Shown: one piece after another, positions 1-8,008 of the stretch
Position numbering within the stretch: position 1 is the stretch's first letter
Layout: each line of letters starts with the position of its first letter
Assembly (NCBI GenBank): GCA_052035645.1
Contig: JBPOHK010000189.1
Coordinates: forward strand, 1-34,755
Reading direction: 5' to 3'
DNA: 34,755 nucleotides
DNA from: RPQJ01 sp052035645
GTDB lineage: Bacteria; Pseudomonadota; Gammaproteobacteria; Steroidobacterales; Steroidobacteraceae
Made by a program: the position numbers and the translations under genes
The notes under the pieces: generated by a model
What the model was told of the DNA's origin: nothing
The model's input: the letters and a program-made list of their open reading frames with translations, nothing else
Database searches by the model: none

Positions 1-110
1 TCGGCGTTCCAGTCGAGCAACTGCAGGCCCAGCCACGCGTTGAACGGGGGCCGGTGCAGGCGTCGCTGCAGTTCCTCGCGGGTCCAGTCGGGCGGGGCGG
101 GCATGCTCAT
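1..110 (-). CDS. PaaI-like hotdog thioesterase, N-terminal fragment
   Basis: The reverse strand encodes an open frame from ATG at 110 that runs off the window edge, giving 36 residues. The stretch PPFNAWLGLQLLDWNA resembles the start of PaaI/YdiI-type acyl-CoA thioesterases, in which an 'F..wLG' segment opens the hotdog fold. Such enzymes hydrolyse CoA thioesters in the cytosol and often accompany CoA-dependent catabolic operons. A second in-frame ATG at 104 is an alternative start; neither has a clear Shine-Dalgarno sequence. The gene diverges from the ACAD operon at 245 across a 134-base region that carries a copy of the shared 19-base motif. Only the first quarter or so is visible, so the family call is tentative. 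Confidence 0.6.
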   Translation of the reverse strand, partial: MSMPAPPDWTREELQRRLHRPPFNAWLGLQLLDWNA

Positions 111-125
111 TGACCGAGGGCAATA

Positions 126-144
126 AATTGAATATCGTTCACAT
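126..144 (+). promoter_or_regulatory. Shared 19-base operator-like motif, site 1
   Basis: AATTGAATATCGTTCACAT lies in the 134-base gap between the thioesterase fragment and the first ACAD operon. It matches the window-wide consensus AWTYGAAYRTCGTTCRCAT and contains the imperfect inverted repeat TGAA-N5-TTCA. It sits in a short AT-rich island inside very GC-rich DNA. The position suits control of both divergent genes. The rest of this gap (145-244) shows no other clear element. The protein that binds the motif is unknown. Confidence 0.6.
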
Positions 145-244
145 AACAGAATTCTATGCCGCCGCACTGGCCTGCGCCAGCGGGCCGGTGTAAAGCTCGG
201 GTGGCTGGCCCGCGACCCGGCCGACAGCCCTGGTAGACCTCATC

Positions 245-1447
245 ATGGACCTCAGGTTCACGGCAGCAGACGAAGCGTTCCGCGAGGAAGTGCGCGAGTT
301 CATGCGCACGAGCGTGCCGCCGGAGATCGCCACCGACACGCGGCGCTGGGTGAACGCACGGCCGGCGTACTTCCGCCGCTGGCAGGGCATCCTCGCGGCG
401 CGCGGATGGGGCGCGCCGCACTGGCCGGCGAAGTGGGGCGGCACCGACTGGTCGGCCCTGCGCAAGCACATCTTCTTCGAGGAACTCTATCGCGCCTACG
501 CGCCTGACTTCGGCTGGCAGGGGCTGCACATGATGGCGCCCGTGCTGTTCGCCTTCGGCAGCGAGGCGCAATGCCGGCGGTGGGCGCCGCCGATGCTCAC
601 GGGCGAGGAGTTCTGGTGCCAGGGATTCTCCGAGCCCGGGGCCGGGTCCGACCTCGCCAACCTCAAGTCGACGGCGGAGTACGTCGGCGACGAGTGGGTG
701 CTGCGCGGCCAGAAGATCTGGACCAGCGACGCGGCCGACTCCGACTGGGGCTTCTTCCTGGTGCGCACCGACGCGACGGTGAAGCCGCAGCGCGGCCTGT
801 CGTTCATCGCGGTGAAGATGGACACGCCCGGAATCACGGTACGGCCCATCCGTGGCATCGACGGACGCCACGACCTCAATGAAGTCTTCCTCGACGAGGT
901 GCGGGTGCCCGCCGACCAGCTCATCGGCGAACAGGGCAAGGGCTGGACCTACGCCAAGTACCTGCTCGAGAAGGAGCGCACGGCCAGCGCATTCCTGTAT
1001 TTCAACCGCCGGCGCTTCGAGATGGCCAAGGACATCGCGCGCCAGACGCTCGTGCACGGCCGCCCCCTGCTCGAGGATCGCGGCTTCGCGCGCAAGCTCG
1101 CGCGCGTGGATGCCGACCTGCATGCGCTCAACTGGTCGGTGCTGCGCATCCTTGCCGAGGAGCCGCAGAAGTACGACCTGAACGCGGTCGTTTCGGCGCT
1201 CAAGATCAGCGGCTCGGAGATGCAGCAGCGGGTGACCGAACTGCAGATCGACGCGCTCGGACCGCGGGCCGTGCGGCACTTCGAGCGCGACCAGCCGCAC
1301 ACGGAGGAGGCCGGCCTGCGCCGCCACTGGCAGGAGTTCACGGTCGGACCCATGAGCCTGTACCTGTTCGAGCGCGCATCGACGATCTACGGCGGTGCGC
1401 GCGAGGTGCAGAAGAACATCATCGCCAAGCTGGCGTTCGGCTTCTGA
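245..1447 (+). CDS. Acyl-CoA dehydrogenase, catalytic (alpha) chain of pair 1
   Basis: This 400-residue FadE-family flavoprotein would introduce an alpha,beta double bond into an acyl-CoA. WCQGFSEPGAGSD (about 124-136) is the FAD/substrate loop signature. The C-terminal IYGGAREVQKN (about 381-391) has Gly where medium-chain ACADs carry the catalytic Glu. A Glu at about 244, in LLEKERT, lies where isovaleryl-CoA dehydrogenase-type enzymes hold their base, so I infer that residue is catalytic. The next gene, 11 bases on, encodes a degenerate ACAD chain. This tandem arrangement is typical of the alpha2beta2 heteromeric ACADs of steroid catabolism (FadE26/27 and FadE28/29 in Mycobacterium). It is the first gene of a six-gene operon. 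Substrate identity is not determinable here. Confidence 0.93.
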   Translation: MDLRFTAADEAFREEVREFMRTSVPPEIATDTRRWVNARPAYFRRWQGILAARGWGAPHWPAKWGGTDWSALRKHIFFEELYRAYAPDFGWQGLHMMAPVLFAFGSEAQCRRWAPPMLTGEEFWCQGFSEPGAGSDLANLKSTAEYVGDEWVLRGQKIWTSDAADSDWGFFLVRTDATVKPQRGLSFIAVKMDTPGITVRPIRGIDGRHDLNEVFLDEVRVPADQLIGEQGKGWTYAKYLLEKERTASAFLYFNRRRFEMAKDIARQTLVHGRPLLEDRGFARKLARVDADLHALNWSVLRILAEEPQKYDLNAVVSALKISGSEMQQRVTELQIDALGPRAVRHFERDQPHTEEAGLRRHWQEFTVGPMSLYLFERASTIYGGAREVQKNIIAKLAFGF

Positions 1448-1458
1448 CGGGTCGCGGC

Positions 1459-2580
1459 ATGGATTTCACGCTCACCGACGAACAGCAGATGCTCCGCGAG
1501 GGCGCGGAGCGCTACCTGCTGGAGAACTACCCGTTCGAGCGCCGCCGCGACACGTCGGCCACCGCCGCGAGCTGCGACGACGCCACGTGGGCCGCCTTCG
1601 CGGAAATGGGCTGGCTCGCGATCACGGTGCCGGAGGAGGCCGGCGGCCTCGGCGCCGGCGTCATCGAAGCGGCGCTGCTGCACGAGGCCCTCGGCCGGCG
1701 CAACGTGCTCGAGCCCGTGGCCACCACGGCCGTGCTGTGCGCGCGGCTGATCGAGCGTTCGGACCACGCGGCGGCGCGGGAGAACGTGCTCCCCGCGATC
1801 GCGGGCGGCGAGGCCCGCGTGGCGCTCGCCTGCTTCGAGCCGGATCGCCATTACTCGCTCGATGCGCCGTCGACGACGGCGCGCCGGGACGGCGACGGCT
1901 ACGTGCTCTCCGGCGTGAAGATCGTCGTGGCCGATGCGCCGGCGGCCCGCCGGTTCATCGTCAGCGCGGGCCTGGCGGGCGAGGGGGGCTGCGCGCTGTT
2001 CCTCGTCGATGCCGCGGCCGCGGGTCTCGAGCAGCGGGCCTACCCGCTGATCGACGGCCGTCGCGCCGCCGACCTCGACCTGCGCGACGTGCGCGTCGGG
2101 GCGGACGCGCTGCTGTGCGGCCCGGCCGAAGGCGCCGCGGTACTGGACGAGGCACTCGACCGATTCCGGATCGTGCAGGTGGCCGACGCGCTGGGCGCCA
2201 TGGAGGCGGCGATCGACCTCACGGCCGAGCACCTCCGCAACCGCAGGCAGTTCGGGCAGCCGCTCGCGGCATTCCAGGCCCTGCAGCACCGCATGTCGGA
2301 GAGCTTCGTGAAGGTGCAGGAGCTGCGCTCGGCGCTGTACCACGCCTTCGCGCACGCCGATGCGCCGCCGGTCGAGCGCAATGCCGCCGTGTCCGCCGCC
2401 GTCGTGGTGGCCAGTGAGGCGGGCCGCGTGGTCGGCGGGCAGGGCATCCAGCTGCACGGCGGCGTCGGCATGACCGAGGAATACCAGATCGGGCACTACT
2501 TCAAGCGCCTGCTGGTGATCGAGAAAACCTGGGGCGACGTCGACTTCCACCTCGACCGCATCGCCCGCACCTACAGCTAA
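1459..2580 (+). CDS. Acyl-CoA dehydrogenase-like (beta) chain of pair 1
   Basis: A 373-residue ACAD-family protein beginning MDFTLTDEQ. It keeps the middle/C-terminal family signature RRQFGQPLAAFQALQHR (about 262-278) and QLHGGVGMTEEYQIGHYFKR (from about 331). It lacks the SEPxAGSD flavin loop: the equivalent region reads ALACFEPDRHYSLD. It also has no Glu in either known base position (helix region LDRFRIVQVADA; C-terminus VIEKTWGDVDFH). Such chains are known to complete the FAD site of a catalytic partner in heterotetrameric ACADs. I infer it is the non-catalytic partner of the gene just upstream. It starts 11 bases after that gene and is followed 10 bases later by a crotonase. Confidence 0.92.
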   Translation: MDFTLTDEQQMLREGAERYLLENYPFERRRDTSATAASCDDATWAAFAEMGWLAITVPEEAGGLGAGVIEAALLHEALGRRNVLEPVATTAVLCARLIERSDHAAARENVLPAIAGGEARVALACFEPDRHYSLDAPSTTARRDGDGYVLSGVKIVVADAPAARRFIVSAGLAGEGGCALFLVDAAAAGLEQRAYPLIDGRRAADLDLRDVRVGADALLCGPAEGAAVLDEALDRFRIVQVADALGAMEAAIDLTAEHLRNRRQFGQPLAAFQALQHRMSESFVKVQELRSALYHAFAHADAPPVERNAAVSAAVVVASEAGRVVGGQGIQLHGGVGMTEEYQIGHYFKRLLVIEKTWGDVDFHLDRIARTYS

Positions 2581-2590
2581 CGGGGGTTCG

Positions 2591-3385
2591 ATGGACTTCT
2601 CCTCATACCGGGCGATCGCCTTCCGTCGCGACGGCAAGGTGCTGCACGCCACCTTCAACCGCCCCGACGTGCTGAACGCCTTCGACGCCGTGCTCGACGC
2701 GGAAGTCGGTCGGCTGTTCGGCGAGGTGGCCGCCGACGACGAGACCAACGTGCTGGTGCTCACGGGCGCCGGCAAGGCGTTCAGCGCGGGCGGCGACATC
2801 GAGCACATGCAGACGGTCATCGACGAGCCGAAGCTGTTCCTCGACGGGATCCGCAACGGCAAGAAGCTGCTGTTCGGCATGCTCGACTGCCCCAAGCCGA
2901 TCATCGCCAAGGTCAACGGCGCGGCCATGGGCCTCGGCGCGACCATCGCGCTGTTCTCGGACATCGTCTTCGCCGCCAACCACGCCAAGATCGCGGATCC
3001 GCACGTGAAAGTCGGCTACGTGGCCGGCGACGGCGGATCGGTGATCTGGCCGGCGCTGCTCGGCCCGGCGCGCGCCAAACAGTTCCTGCTCACCGGCGAC
3101 CACCTGACGGGCGAGGAAGCCGCGCGCATCGGGCTCGTCAACCGGGCCGTGCCGGCCGAGGAACTGGACAAGGTCGTGGACGAGTTCGCGCAGCGGCTCG
3201 CGAACGGCGCGTCGCTCGCCATCCAGTGGACCAAGCTGTCCGTGAACGTCACGCTGAAGCAGCAACTGGTGTCGGTCATCGACGCTTCCTTCGCCTACGA
3301 GGCGCTCTCGGGTCGCACCCAGGACCACCAGGAAGCCGTCAACGCCTTCCGCGAGAAGCGCGCGCCGAGGTTCACGGGCAAATGA
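2591..3385 (+). CDS. Crotonase-family protein (enoyl-CoA hydratase/isomerase fold)
   Basis: A 264-residue crotonase. FSAGGD (64-69) and NGAAMGLG (109-116) form the CoA-thioester oxyanion hole. Aligned by motif with mitochondrial enoyl-CoA hydratase, the two catalytic Glu positions hold Thr118 and His138. An Asp at about 147 (VAGDGG) occupies the position used by crotonase isomerases such as dienoyl-CoA isomerase and PaaG. Simple hydratase activity is therefore doubtful; isomerase, hydrolase or lyase chemistry is as likely. A GGGGG run precedes the ATG. The stop overlaps the next start as ATGA (3382-3385), implying translational coupling to the ligase. The C-terminus ends in FTGK, close to the FTGR endings of two crotonases downstream. 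Confidence 0.92.
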   Translation: MDFSSYRAIAFRRDGKVLHATFNRPDVLNAFDAVLDAEVGRLFGEVAADDETNVLVLTGAGKAFSAGGDIEHMQTVIDEPKLFLDGIRNGKKLLFGMLDCPKPIIAKVNGAAMGLGATIALFSDIVFAANHAKIADPHVKVGYVAGDGGSVIWPALLGPARAKQFLLTGDHLTGEEAARIGLVNRAVPAEELDKVVDEFAQRLANGASLAIQWTKLSVNVTLKQQLVSVIDASFAYEALSGRTQDHQEAVNAFREKRAPRFTGK

Positions 3386-5538
3386 GTTCGCCGGCCCAGC
3401 CGCGTGCGCGGGTCTACCGCCACGCCGACCTCGCGCGCGTCCTGCACCCCGCGAGCATCGCCATCGTCGGCGCGTCGTCGCGCGCCGGCTCGTTCGGCGA
3501 GCGCGTGCTGAACAACCTCGAGACCTTCGGCGGCCGCATCCACCTCGTGAATGCGAAGTACCCGGAGCTGTCGGGTCGTCCGTGCCATCCGAGCCTGACC
3601 GCGCTGCCGGAGAGCCCGGACTGCGTCGTGGTCTGCGTACCGCGCGAAGGCGCGGAAGAGGTCGTCGCCGAGGCCGGCCAGGTGAAGGCCGGCGGCGTCA
3701 TCCTGTTCGCGTCGGGGTACGCCGAGACGGGCAAGCCCGAGCGCGTCGCGCAGCAGGCCACGCTCGGCCGGATCGCGGCGGAGTCGGGGCTGCGCATCCT
3801 TGGCCCCAACTGCCTCGGCATCGCCAACTACGCGCTCGGGGCCCGCATCAGTTTCTCCGAGTATCCCGCGGTCCGGCCGCTGCGGCGCGGGTCCATCGGC
3901 ATCGCGAGCCAGTCCGGCGCGCTGTCGCAGTCGCTGTCGCAGTCGATCGAGACCGGCGTGGCGGTCAGCCACGCGTTCTCGGCCGGCAACCAGGCGGACG
4001 TGGACGTGGCGGATCTCGTGGCCTACCTCGCCGAGGACGACGCCTGCCGATCGATCGTCTGCGTGTTCGAGGGCATGAGCCAGCCGCAGCGGCTGCTCGA
4101 AGCGGCGGACCTCGCGTTCCGCAACGGCAAGCCGCTGCTGATCCACAAGATCGCCACGGGCCAGCTCGGTTCCGAGGCCGCGGTGTCGCACACGGGCTCG
4201 CTCGCCGGCTCGAATGCCGCCTATCTCGCCGCGTTCGAACGTGCGGGCGCGATCCTCGTGCCGGACTTCGAGGCGCTGATGGAGGCCGCGGCGTTCTTCG
4301 CCAAGGCGCCGCCGCCGAAAGCGCGCGGGGTCGCCGTCGTGGCGACCTCGGGTGGCGCCGCGATCATGGCGGCCGACAAGGCCGAGGAGCACGGCGTGCC
4401 CATGCCGCAGCCGCGCCCGGAGGCCACCGAAGTGCTGCTGCAGCACATCCCGGACTTCGGTTCGGCGCGCAACCCCTGCGACGTGACGGCGCAGGTCGTG
4501 AACAACCCGCAGTCGCTGTGGGCCTGCGGCGAGGCGCTCATCAGCGACCCGCAGTACGGCGCGATCATCATGCCGCAGCCGGTCGCCTTCGCGTTCCACA
4601 CGCCGCGCATCGAAGCGCTGGGCAAGCTGTCCGAGGAGCACGGCAAGATCACCTGCAACGTGATGATCTCGCAGTGGCTGCAGGGTCCGGGCGCGCTCGA
4701 GGCCGAGCTCAATCCCAACGTGGCTCAGTTCCGCTCGATGGACCGCTGCCTGGGCGTGATCGCGGCGTGGCACAGGTACTACGACCGGCAGCAGGCGGGA
4801 ACACGCGATTATCGGCGAACGTCGGATCCGGCGGTCGCCTCGAAGGCAGCCGCGTTGCTCGACGAGGCGCGGGGCGGCACGCTCGCGGAACGCGAGGCCA
4901 AGCGTGTCCTGGCAGCCTACGGCGTGCCGGTGGTCGAGGAGCGGCTCGTCGCGAGCGAATCCGATGCGGTCGCGGCGGCGGATGCAGCCGGCTATCCCGT
5001 CGTGCTCAAGGTGGAATCGCCCGACCTGCCGCACAAGACCGAAGCCGGCGTGGTGAAACTCAACCTGCGAGATGCCGCCGCCGTGCGGGCGGGCTACCAG
5101 CTGGTGATGGCCAACGCGCACAAGGTCTCGCCGCCGCCGCGCATCACGGGCGTGCTGGTGCAGCCCATGATTCCGCCGGGCGTCGAGATCATGGTCGGAG
5201 CCCGGGTCGATCCGCAGCTCGGCCCGCTCGTCGTCGCCGGGCTCGGCGGCATCCTGGTTGAGTTGCTGAAGGACACGTCGCTCGAACTCGCGCCGGTGAC
5301 GCCGGCCGAGGCGCGTGCCATGCTGCTCAGGCTCAAGGGTGCCCGACTGCTGACCGGCTTCCGCGGCAGCGCCCCCGTGGACCTCGACCGGCTCGCCGAC
5401 ATCGTCTGCCGGCTCTCCGAGCTGGCGGCCGACCAGGCCGGCCGCATCGCCGAACTCGACGTGAACCCGCTCATCTGCGCCGGCGACCGCATCGTCGCCG
5501 TCGATGCCCTGATCGCCCTGCGCCAGACCAGTCACTGA
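3382..5538 (+). CDS. ADP-forming acyl-CoA synthetase (CoA-binding plus ATP-grasp)
   Basis: A 718-residue NDP-forming acyl-CoA ligase in which the alpha and beta parts are fused. Order: CoA-binding Rossmann domain (about 20-150, HPASIAIVGASSRAGSFG near its start), succinyl-CoA ligase-like flavodoxin domains (about 150-480), and ATP-grasp domain (about 490-715, with KVESPDLPHKTEAGVVKL and AELDVNPL). His270 in SEAAVSHTGSLAG is the expected phosphorylated active-site histidine. Family members interconvert acid + ATP + CoA with acyl-CoA + ADP + Pi. An upstream in-frame start at 3226 would overlap the crotonase by 160 bases; I chose ATG 3382 because it makes the 4-base ATGA overlap and begins just before the first domain. 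Its presence beside an AMP-forming ligase is notable. Confidence 0.93.
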   Translation: MSSPAQPRARVYRHADLARVLHPASIAIVGASSRAGSFGERVLNNLETFGGRIHLVNAKYPELSGRPCHPSLTALPESPDCVVVCVPREGAEEVVAEAGQVKAGGVILFASGYAETGKPERVAQQATLGRIAAESGLRILGPNCLGIANYALGARISFSEYPAVRPLRRGSIGIASQSGALSQSLSQSIETGVAVSHAFSAGNQADVDVADLVAYLAEDDACRSIVCVFEGMSQPQRLLEAADLAFRNGKPLLIHKIATGQLGSEAAVSHTGSLAGSNAAYLAAFERAGAILVPDFEALMEAAAFFAKAPPPKARGVAVVATSGGAAIMAADKAEEHGVPMPQPRPEATEVLLQHIPDFGSARNPCDVTAQVVNNPQSLWACGEALISDPQYGAIIMPQPVAFAFHTPRIEALGKLSEEHGKITCNVMISQWLQGPGALEAELNPNVAQFRSMDRCLGVIAAWHRYYDRQQAGTRDYRRTSDPAVASKAAALLDEARGGTLAEREAKRVLAAYGVPVVEERLVASESDAVAAADAAGYPVVLKVESPDLPHKTEAGVVKLNLRDAAAVRAGYQLVMANAHKVSPPPRITGVLVQPMIPPGVEIMVGARVDPQLGPLVVAGLGGILVELLKDTSLELAPVTPAEARAMLLRLKGARLLTGFRGSAPVDLDRLADIVCRLSELAADQAGRIAELDVNPLICAGDRIVAVDALIALRQTSH

Positions 5539-5551
5539 TCCGGAGACCGCC

Positions 5552-6361
5552 ATGTCCGACCGCTATGCCCGCTACCAGGAACTCAAGTTCGACCGTCCGC
5601 ACCCGCGCGTGCTCCGGATCACCATCGCCTCGTCGATGAAGATGAATGCGATGAGCGCGCGCCTGCACGGCGAGATCTCCGATGTCTGGAAGGACGTCGA
5701 CGCCGACCCGAGCGTGTCCGTGGCCATCATCACCGGCTCGGAGAAGGCGTTCTCGGCGGGCGGAGACCTCGCGCACGAGCGCAAGTGCTGCGACGACTAC
5801 GACATGCGCATGCAGGCCATGAAGGAAGCGCGCGAGCTGGTGCTCAACATGATCAACTGCAGCAAGCCGATCGTCAGCGCGGTGCGCGGCTGGGCCGTGG
5901 GCGCGGGCATCGCCGCGGCGCTGCTGGCGGACATCTCGATCGCCGCGAAGGACGCCAAGTTCTCCGACGGCCACGCCAAGATCGGCGTCGCGGCGGGCGA
6001 TCACGCGACGATCCTGTGGCCCCTGCTGTGCGGCATGGCGCGCGCCAAGTACTACCTGCTGCTCTCCGAGACCTTCTCGGGCGAAGAGGCGGCCAGCATG
6101 GGCATCGTGTCGATGGCGGTGGAACCCGACCAGGTCGAGGCGAAGTCGATCGAGGTCGCCACCCGACTGGCCGAACTGGCGCCGGCCGCCGCGCGCTGGA
6201 CCAAGCACACCCTGAACTACTGGCTGCGGCAGGCCGCGCCGATCTTCGAGGCGTCGCTTGCGCTCGAGTTCATCGGCTTCGCCGGCCCCGAAGGCAAGGA
6301 AGGCATCGACGCGTTCCTGCAGAAGCGCGCGGCGTCGTTCCCGGTCGACACCAAGGCCTAG
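5552..6361 (+). CDS. Crotonase-family protein, paralogue of the one at 2591
   Basis: A 269-residue crotonase. The oxyanion-hole elements are FSAGGD (67-72) and RGWAVGAG (112-119). The two hydratase Glu positions carry Ala121 and His141 (SDGH), while Asp150 (VAAGDHAT) fills the isomerase-type acid position. It shares this unusual DxH/AGD pattern with the 2591 gene, so the two look like sister paralogues working on related intermediates. CGGAG sits 8 bases before the ATG. It is followed 9 bases later by the AMP-forming ligase. I would call it an enoyl-CoA hydratase/isomerase-family protein without assigning the reaction. Confidence 0.92.
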   Translation: MSDRYARYQELKFDRPHPRVLRITIASSMKMNAMSARLHGEISDVWKDVDADPSVSVAIITGSEKAFSAGGDLAHERKCCDDYDMRMQAMKEARELVLNMINCSKPIVSAVRGWAVGAGIAAALLADISIAAKDAKFSDGHAKIGVAAGDHATILWPLLCGMARAKYYLLLSETFSGEEAASMGIVSMAVEPDQVEAKSIEVATRLAELAPAAARWTKHTLNYWLRQAAPIFEASLALEFIGFAGPEGKEGIDAFLQKRAASFPVDTKA

Positions 6362-6370
6362 GCCCCCGCC

Positions 6371-7942
6371 ATGCTCGCCCAGGCGCCCTCGATGCGGACG
6401 TTGCGCGACCTCGTCGAGCGCAATGCCCGGTTGCACGCGGACACGCCGTACCTCGTGTTCGGCGACCGCCGGCCCACCTATCGGGAGTTCACCGAGCGTG
6501 CGAAGCGGCTGGCGAGCGCGTTGCACGGCGGTGGCCTCAGGGTGCAGGACCGTGTGGCGTTCCTGGCGATGAACTGCCCGGAGATCCTCGAGGTCTACGG
6601 CGTGGGCGAGGTTGCGCCGTTCATCGTCACGCCGGTCAACTTCCGGCTCGCGCCGCCCGAGATCCAGTACATCCTGAAGGACTCCGCGCCGACGGTGCTG
6701 TTCTTCGAGAAGCAGTACGAGGCGACGGTCGCGGGAATGCGCGAGCAGCTGACCAGCGTCCGGCGTTACGTCTGCATCGGTGGCGCCGCGCCCGACTGGG
6801 CCGAGGACTATGAGGCCGTGCTCGCGCAGGGTGCGCCGGAAGGTCCGGGCCTGGAGGTGCGGCCGGAGCACCTGCACGCGGTCATGTACACGAGCGGCAC
6901 GACCGGCCGTCCCAAGGGTGCGATGATCACGCACGAGGCGTATCTCGCGCTGATCGCGGACTGGGCCCGCGAACTCGAGGCCGACGCGGGCGACCGGATC
7001 CTGCTGTCCATGCCGTTCTTCCACATCGGGTCGCGATCGCAGGGCGGGGCGCTGACGTACGTGGGCGGGACGATGGTGATCCTGCGCGCGTTCGAGGCGC
7101 AGAAGATCGTCGAGACCATCCCGGCCGAGCGCATCACGCAACTGCACCTCGCGCCGACGCTGGTGCAGCAGGTGCTCGACCTGCCGGGCCAGGAGCGCCA
7201 CGACTTCTCCTCGCTCAAGACGCTCAACTACGCCGCAGCGCCAATGCCCTATACGGTGCTGCGGCGGGCACTGGATCGCTTCGGCCGCATCATGATCAAC
7301 GGCTTCGGCCAGACCGAAGGCGCGGGCTGCGTGCTGAAGAAGTTCTACCACCGTCCAGATGGCGATGCTCGCGACCTGAAGCGCCTCACCTCGGTCGGGC
7401 AGGCGACGACCGGCACGCGCGTCGCCATCCTCGACGAGCACGACCGCGAGGTGGCGCCCGGCGTCATCGGCGAGATCTGCTTCCGCACCCCCACGGCGAT
7501 GTCCGGGTACTGGAATAACTCGACCGCGAGCATCGAGACCCTGCGTCACGGCTGGCTGCACACCGGCGACGTCGGCTGCATGGACGACGACGGCTTCGTG
7601 TACCTCGTCGACCGCAAGAAGGACATGATCGTGAGCGGCGGCGAGAACGTGTACAGCCGTGAGGTCGAGGAGGCGCTGATGTCCCACCCGGCCGTGGCCG
7701 ACGCCGCGGTGATCGGCGTCCCGGACGAGAAATGGGGCGAGGCGGTGCTCGGCGTCGTGGTCGCCAGGCCGGGACAGGCCGTGGCTCCGGCCGATCTCAT
7801 CAAGCACTGCCGGGGCCACATCGCCGGCTACAAGTGCCCGAAACGCATCGAATTCGTGCCGCAGCTGCCGCGCCTGCCGAGCGGCAAGATCAGCAAGGTG
7901 ACGCTGCGCGAGCAGTTTGCCCGGCCGGTCGCCGGCGCCTGA
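6371..7942 (+). CDS. AMP-forming acyl-CoA ligase (FadD-type)
   Basis: A 523-residue ANL-superfamily enzyme that activates a carboxylic acid to its acyl-CoA via an acyl-adenylate. Visible motifs: P-loop YTSGTTGRPKG (173-183), NGFGQTEG (about 312-319), GWLHTGD (394-400), DRKKDMIVSGGENVY (about 414-428, hinge region) and the C-terminal catalytic Lys at about 506 in PSGKISK. The length is normal for FadD3/FadD13-like ligases. It is the last gene of operon 1; a 66-base gap with a promoter and operator motif follows. The start at 6371 lacks a good ribosome-binding site. A second in-frame Met eight codons downstream (6392) is possible, since MRTLRDLVERNA is the usual family beginning. Confidence 0.94.
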   Translation: MLAQAPSMRTLRDLVERNARLHADTPYLVFGDRRPTYREFTERAKRLASALHGGGLRVQDRVAFLAMNCPEILEVYGVGEVAPFIVTPVNFRLAPPEIQYILKDSAPTVLFFEKQYEATVAGMREQLTSVRRYVCIGGAAPDWAEDYEAVLAQGAPEGPGLEVRPEHLHAVMYTSGTTGRPKGAMITHEAYLALIADWARELEADAGDRILLSMPFFHIGSRSQGGALTYVGGTMVILRAFEAQKIVETIPAERITQLHLAPTLVQQVLDLPGQERHDFSSLKTLNYAAAPMPYTVLRRALDRFGRIMINGFGQTEGAGCVLKKFYHRPDGDARDLKRLTSVGQATTGTRVAILDEHDREVAPGVIGEICFRTPTAMSGYWNNSTASIETLRHGWLHTGDVGCMDDDGFVYLVDRKKDMIVSGGENVYSREVEEALMSHPAVADAAVIGVPDEKWGEAVLGVVVARPGQAVAPADLIKHCRGHIAGYKCPKRIEFVPQLPRLPSGKISKVTLREQFARPVAGA

Positions 7943-7989
7943 TCGGGACCCGTCCGCCGTCGGGCGGCGAACTGGACGAGCGTTCACAT

Positions 7990-8008
7990 ATTCGATCATA
8001 ATTCACAT
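7990..8008 (+). promoter_or_regulatory. Shared 19-base motif, site 2, overlapping a leaderless promoter
   Basis: ATTCGATCATAATTCACAT ends directly against the ATG at 8009. A -10-like CATAAT (7997-8002) lies inside the motif, and TGGACG (7973-7978) is a plausible -35 with an 18-base spacer. Transcription would then begin about 6 bases after the -10 box, at or next to the A of the start codon. No Shine-Dalgarno sequence is present, so the mRNA is probably leaderless. A repressor on this motif would block RNA polymerase directly. The upstream part of the gap holds a small CCGCC/GGCGG hairpin (7954-7967) with no T tract. Confidence 0.6.

Noticed and set aside
3295..5553. A 752-residue minus-strand open frame
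   Set aside because: It is antisense to the ADP-forming ligase, which carries all expected motifs. The frame is a composition artefact.
7954..7967. CCGCC/GGCGG hairpin between operons 1 and 2 as a terminator
   Set aside because: The stem is only 5 bases, there is no following T tract, and such short GC inverted repeats are common by chance in this DNA.
5471..7999. An 842-residue minus-strand open frame
   Set aside because: It is antisense to the 5552 crotonase and the 6371 ligase, both of which have intact family motifs; its own composition is Arg/His/Asp-rich and motif-free.
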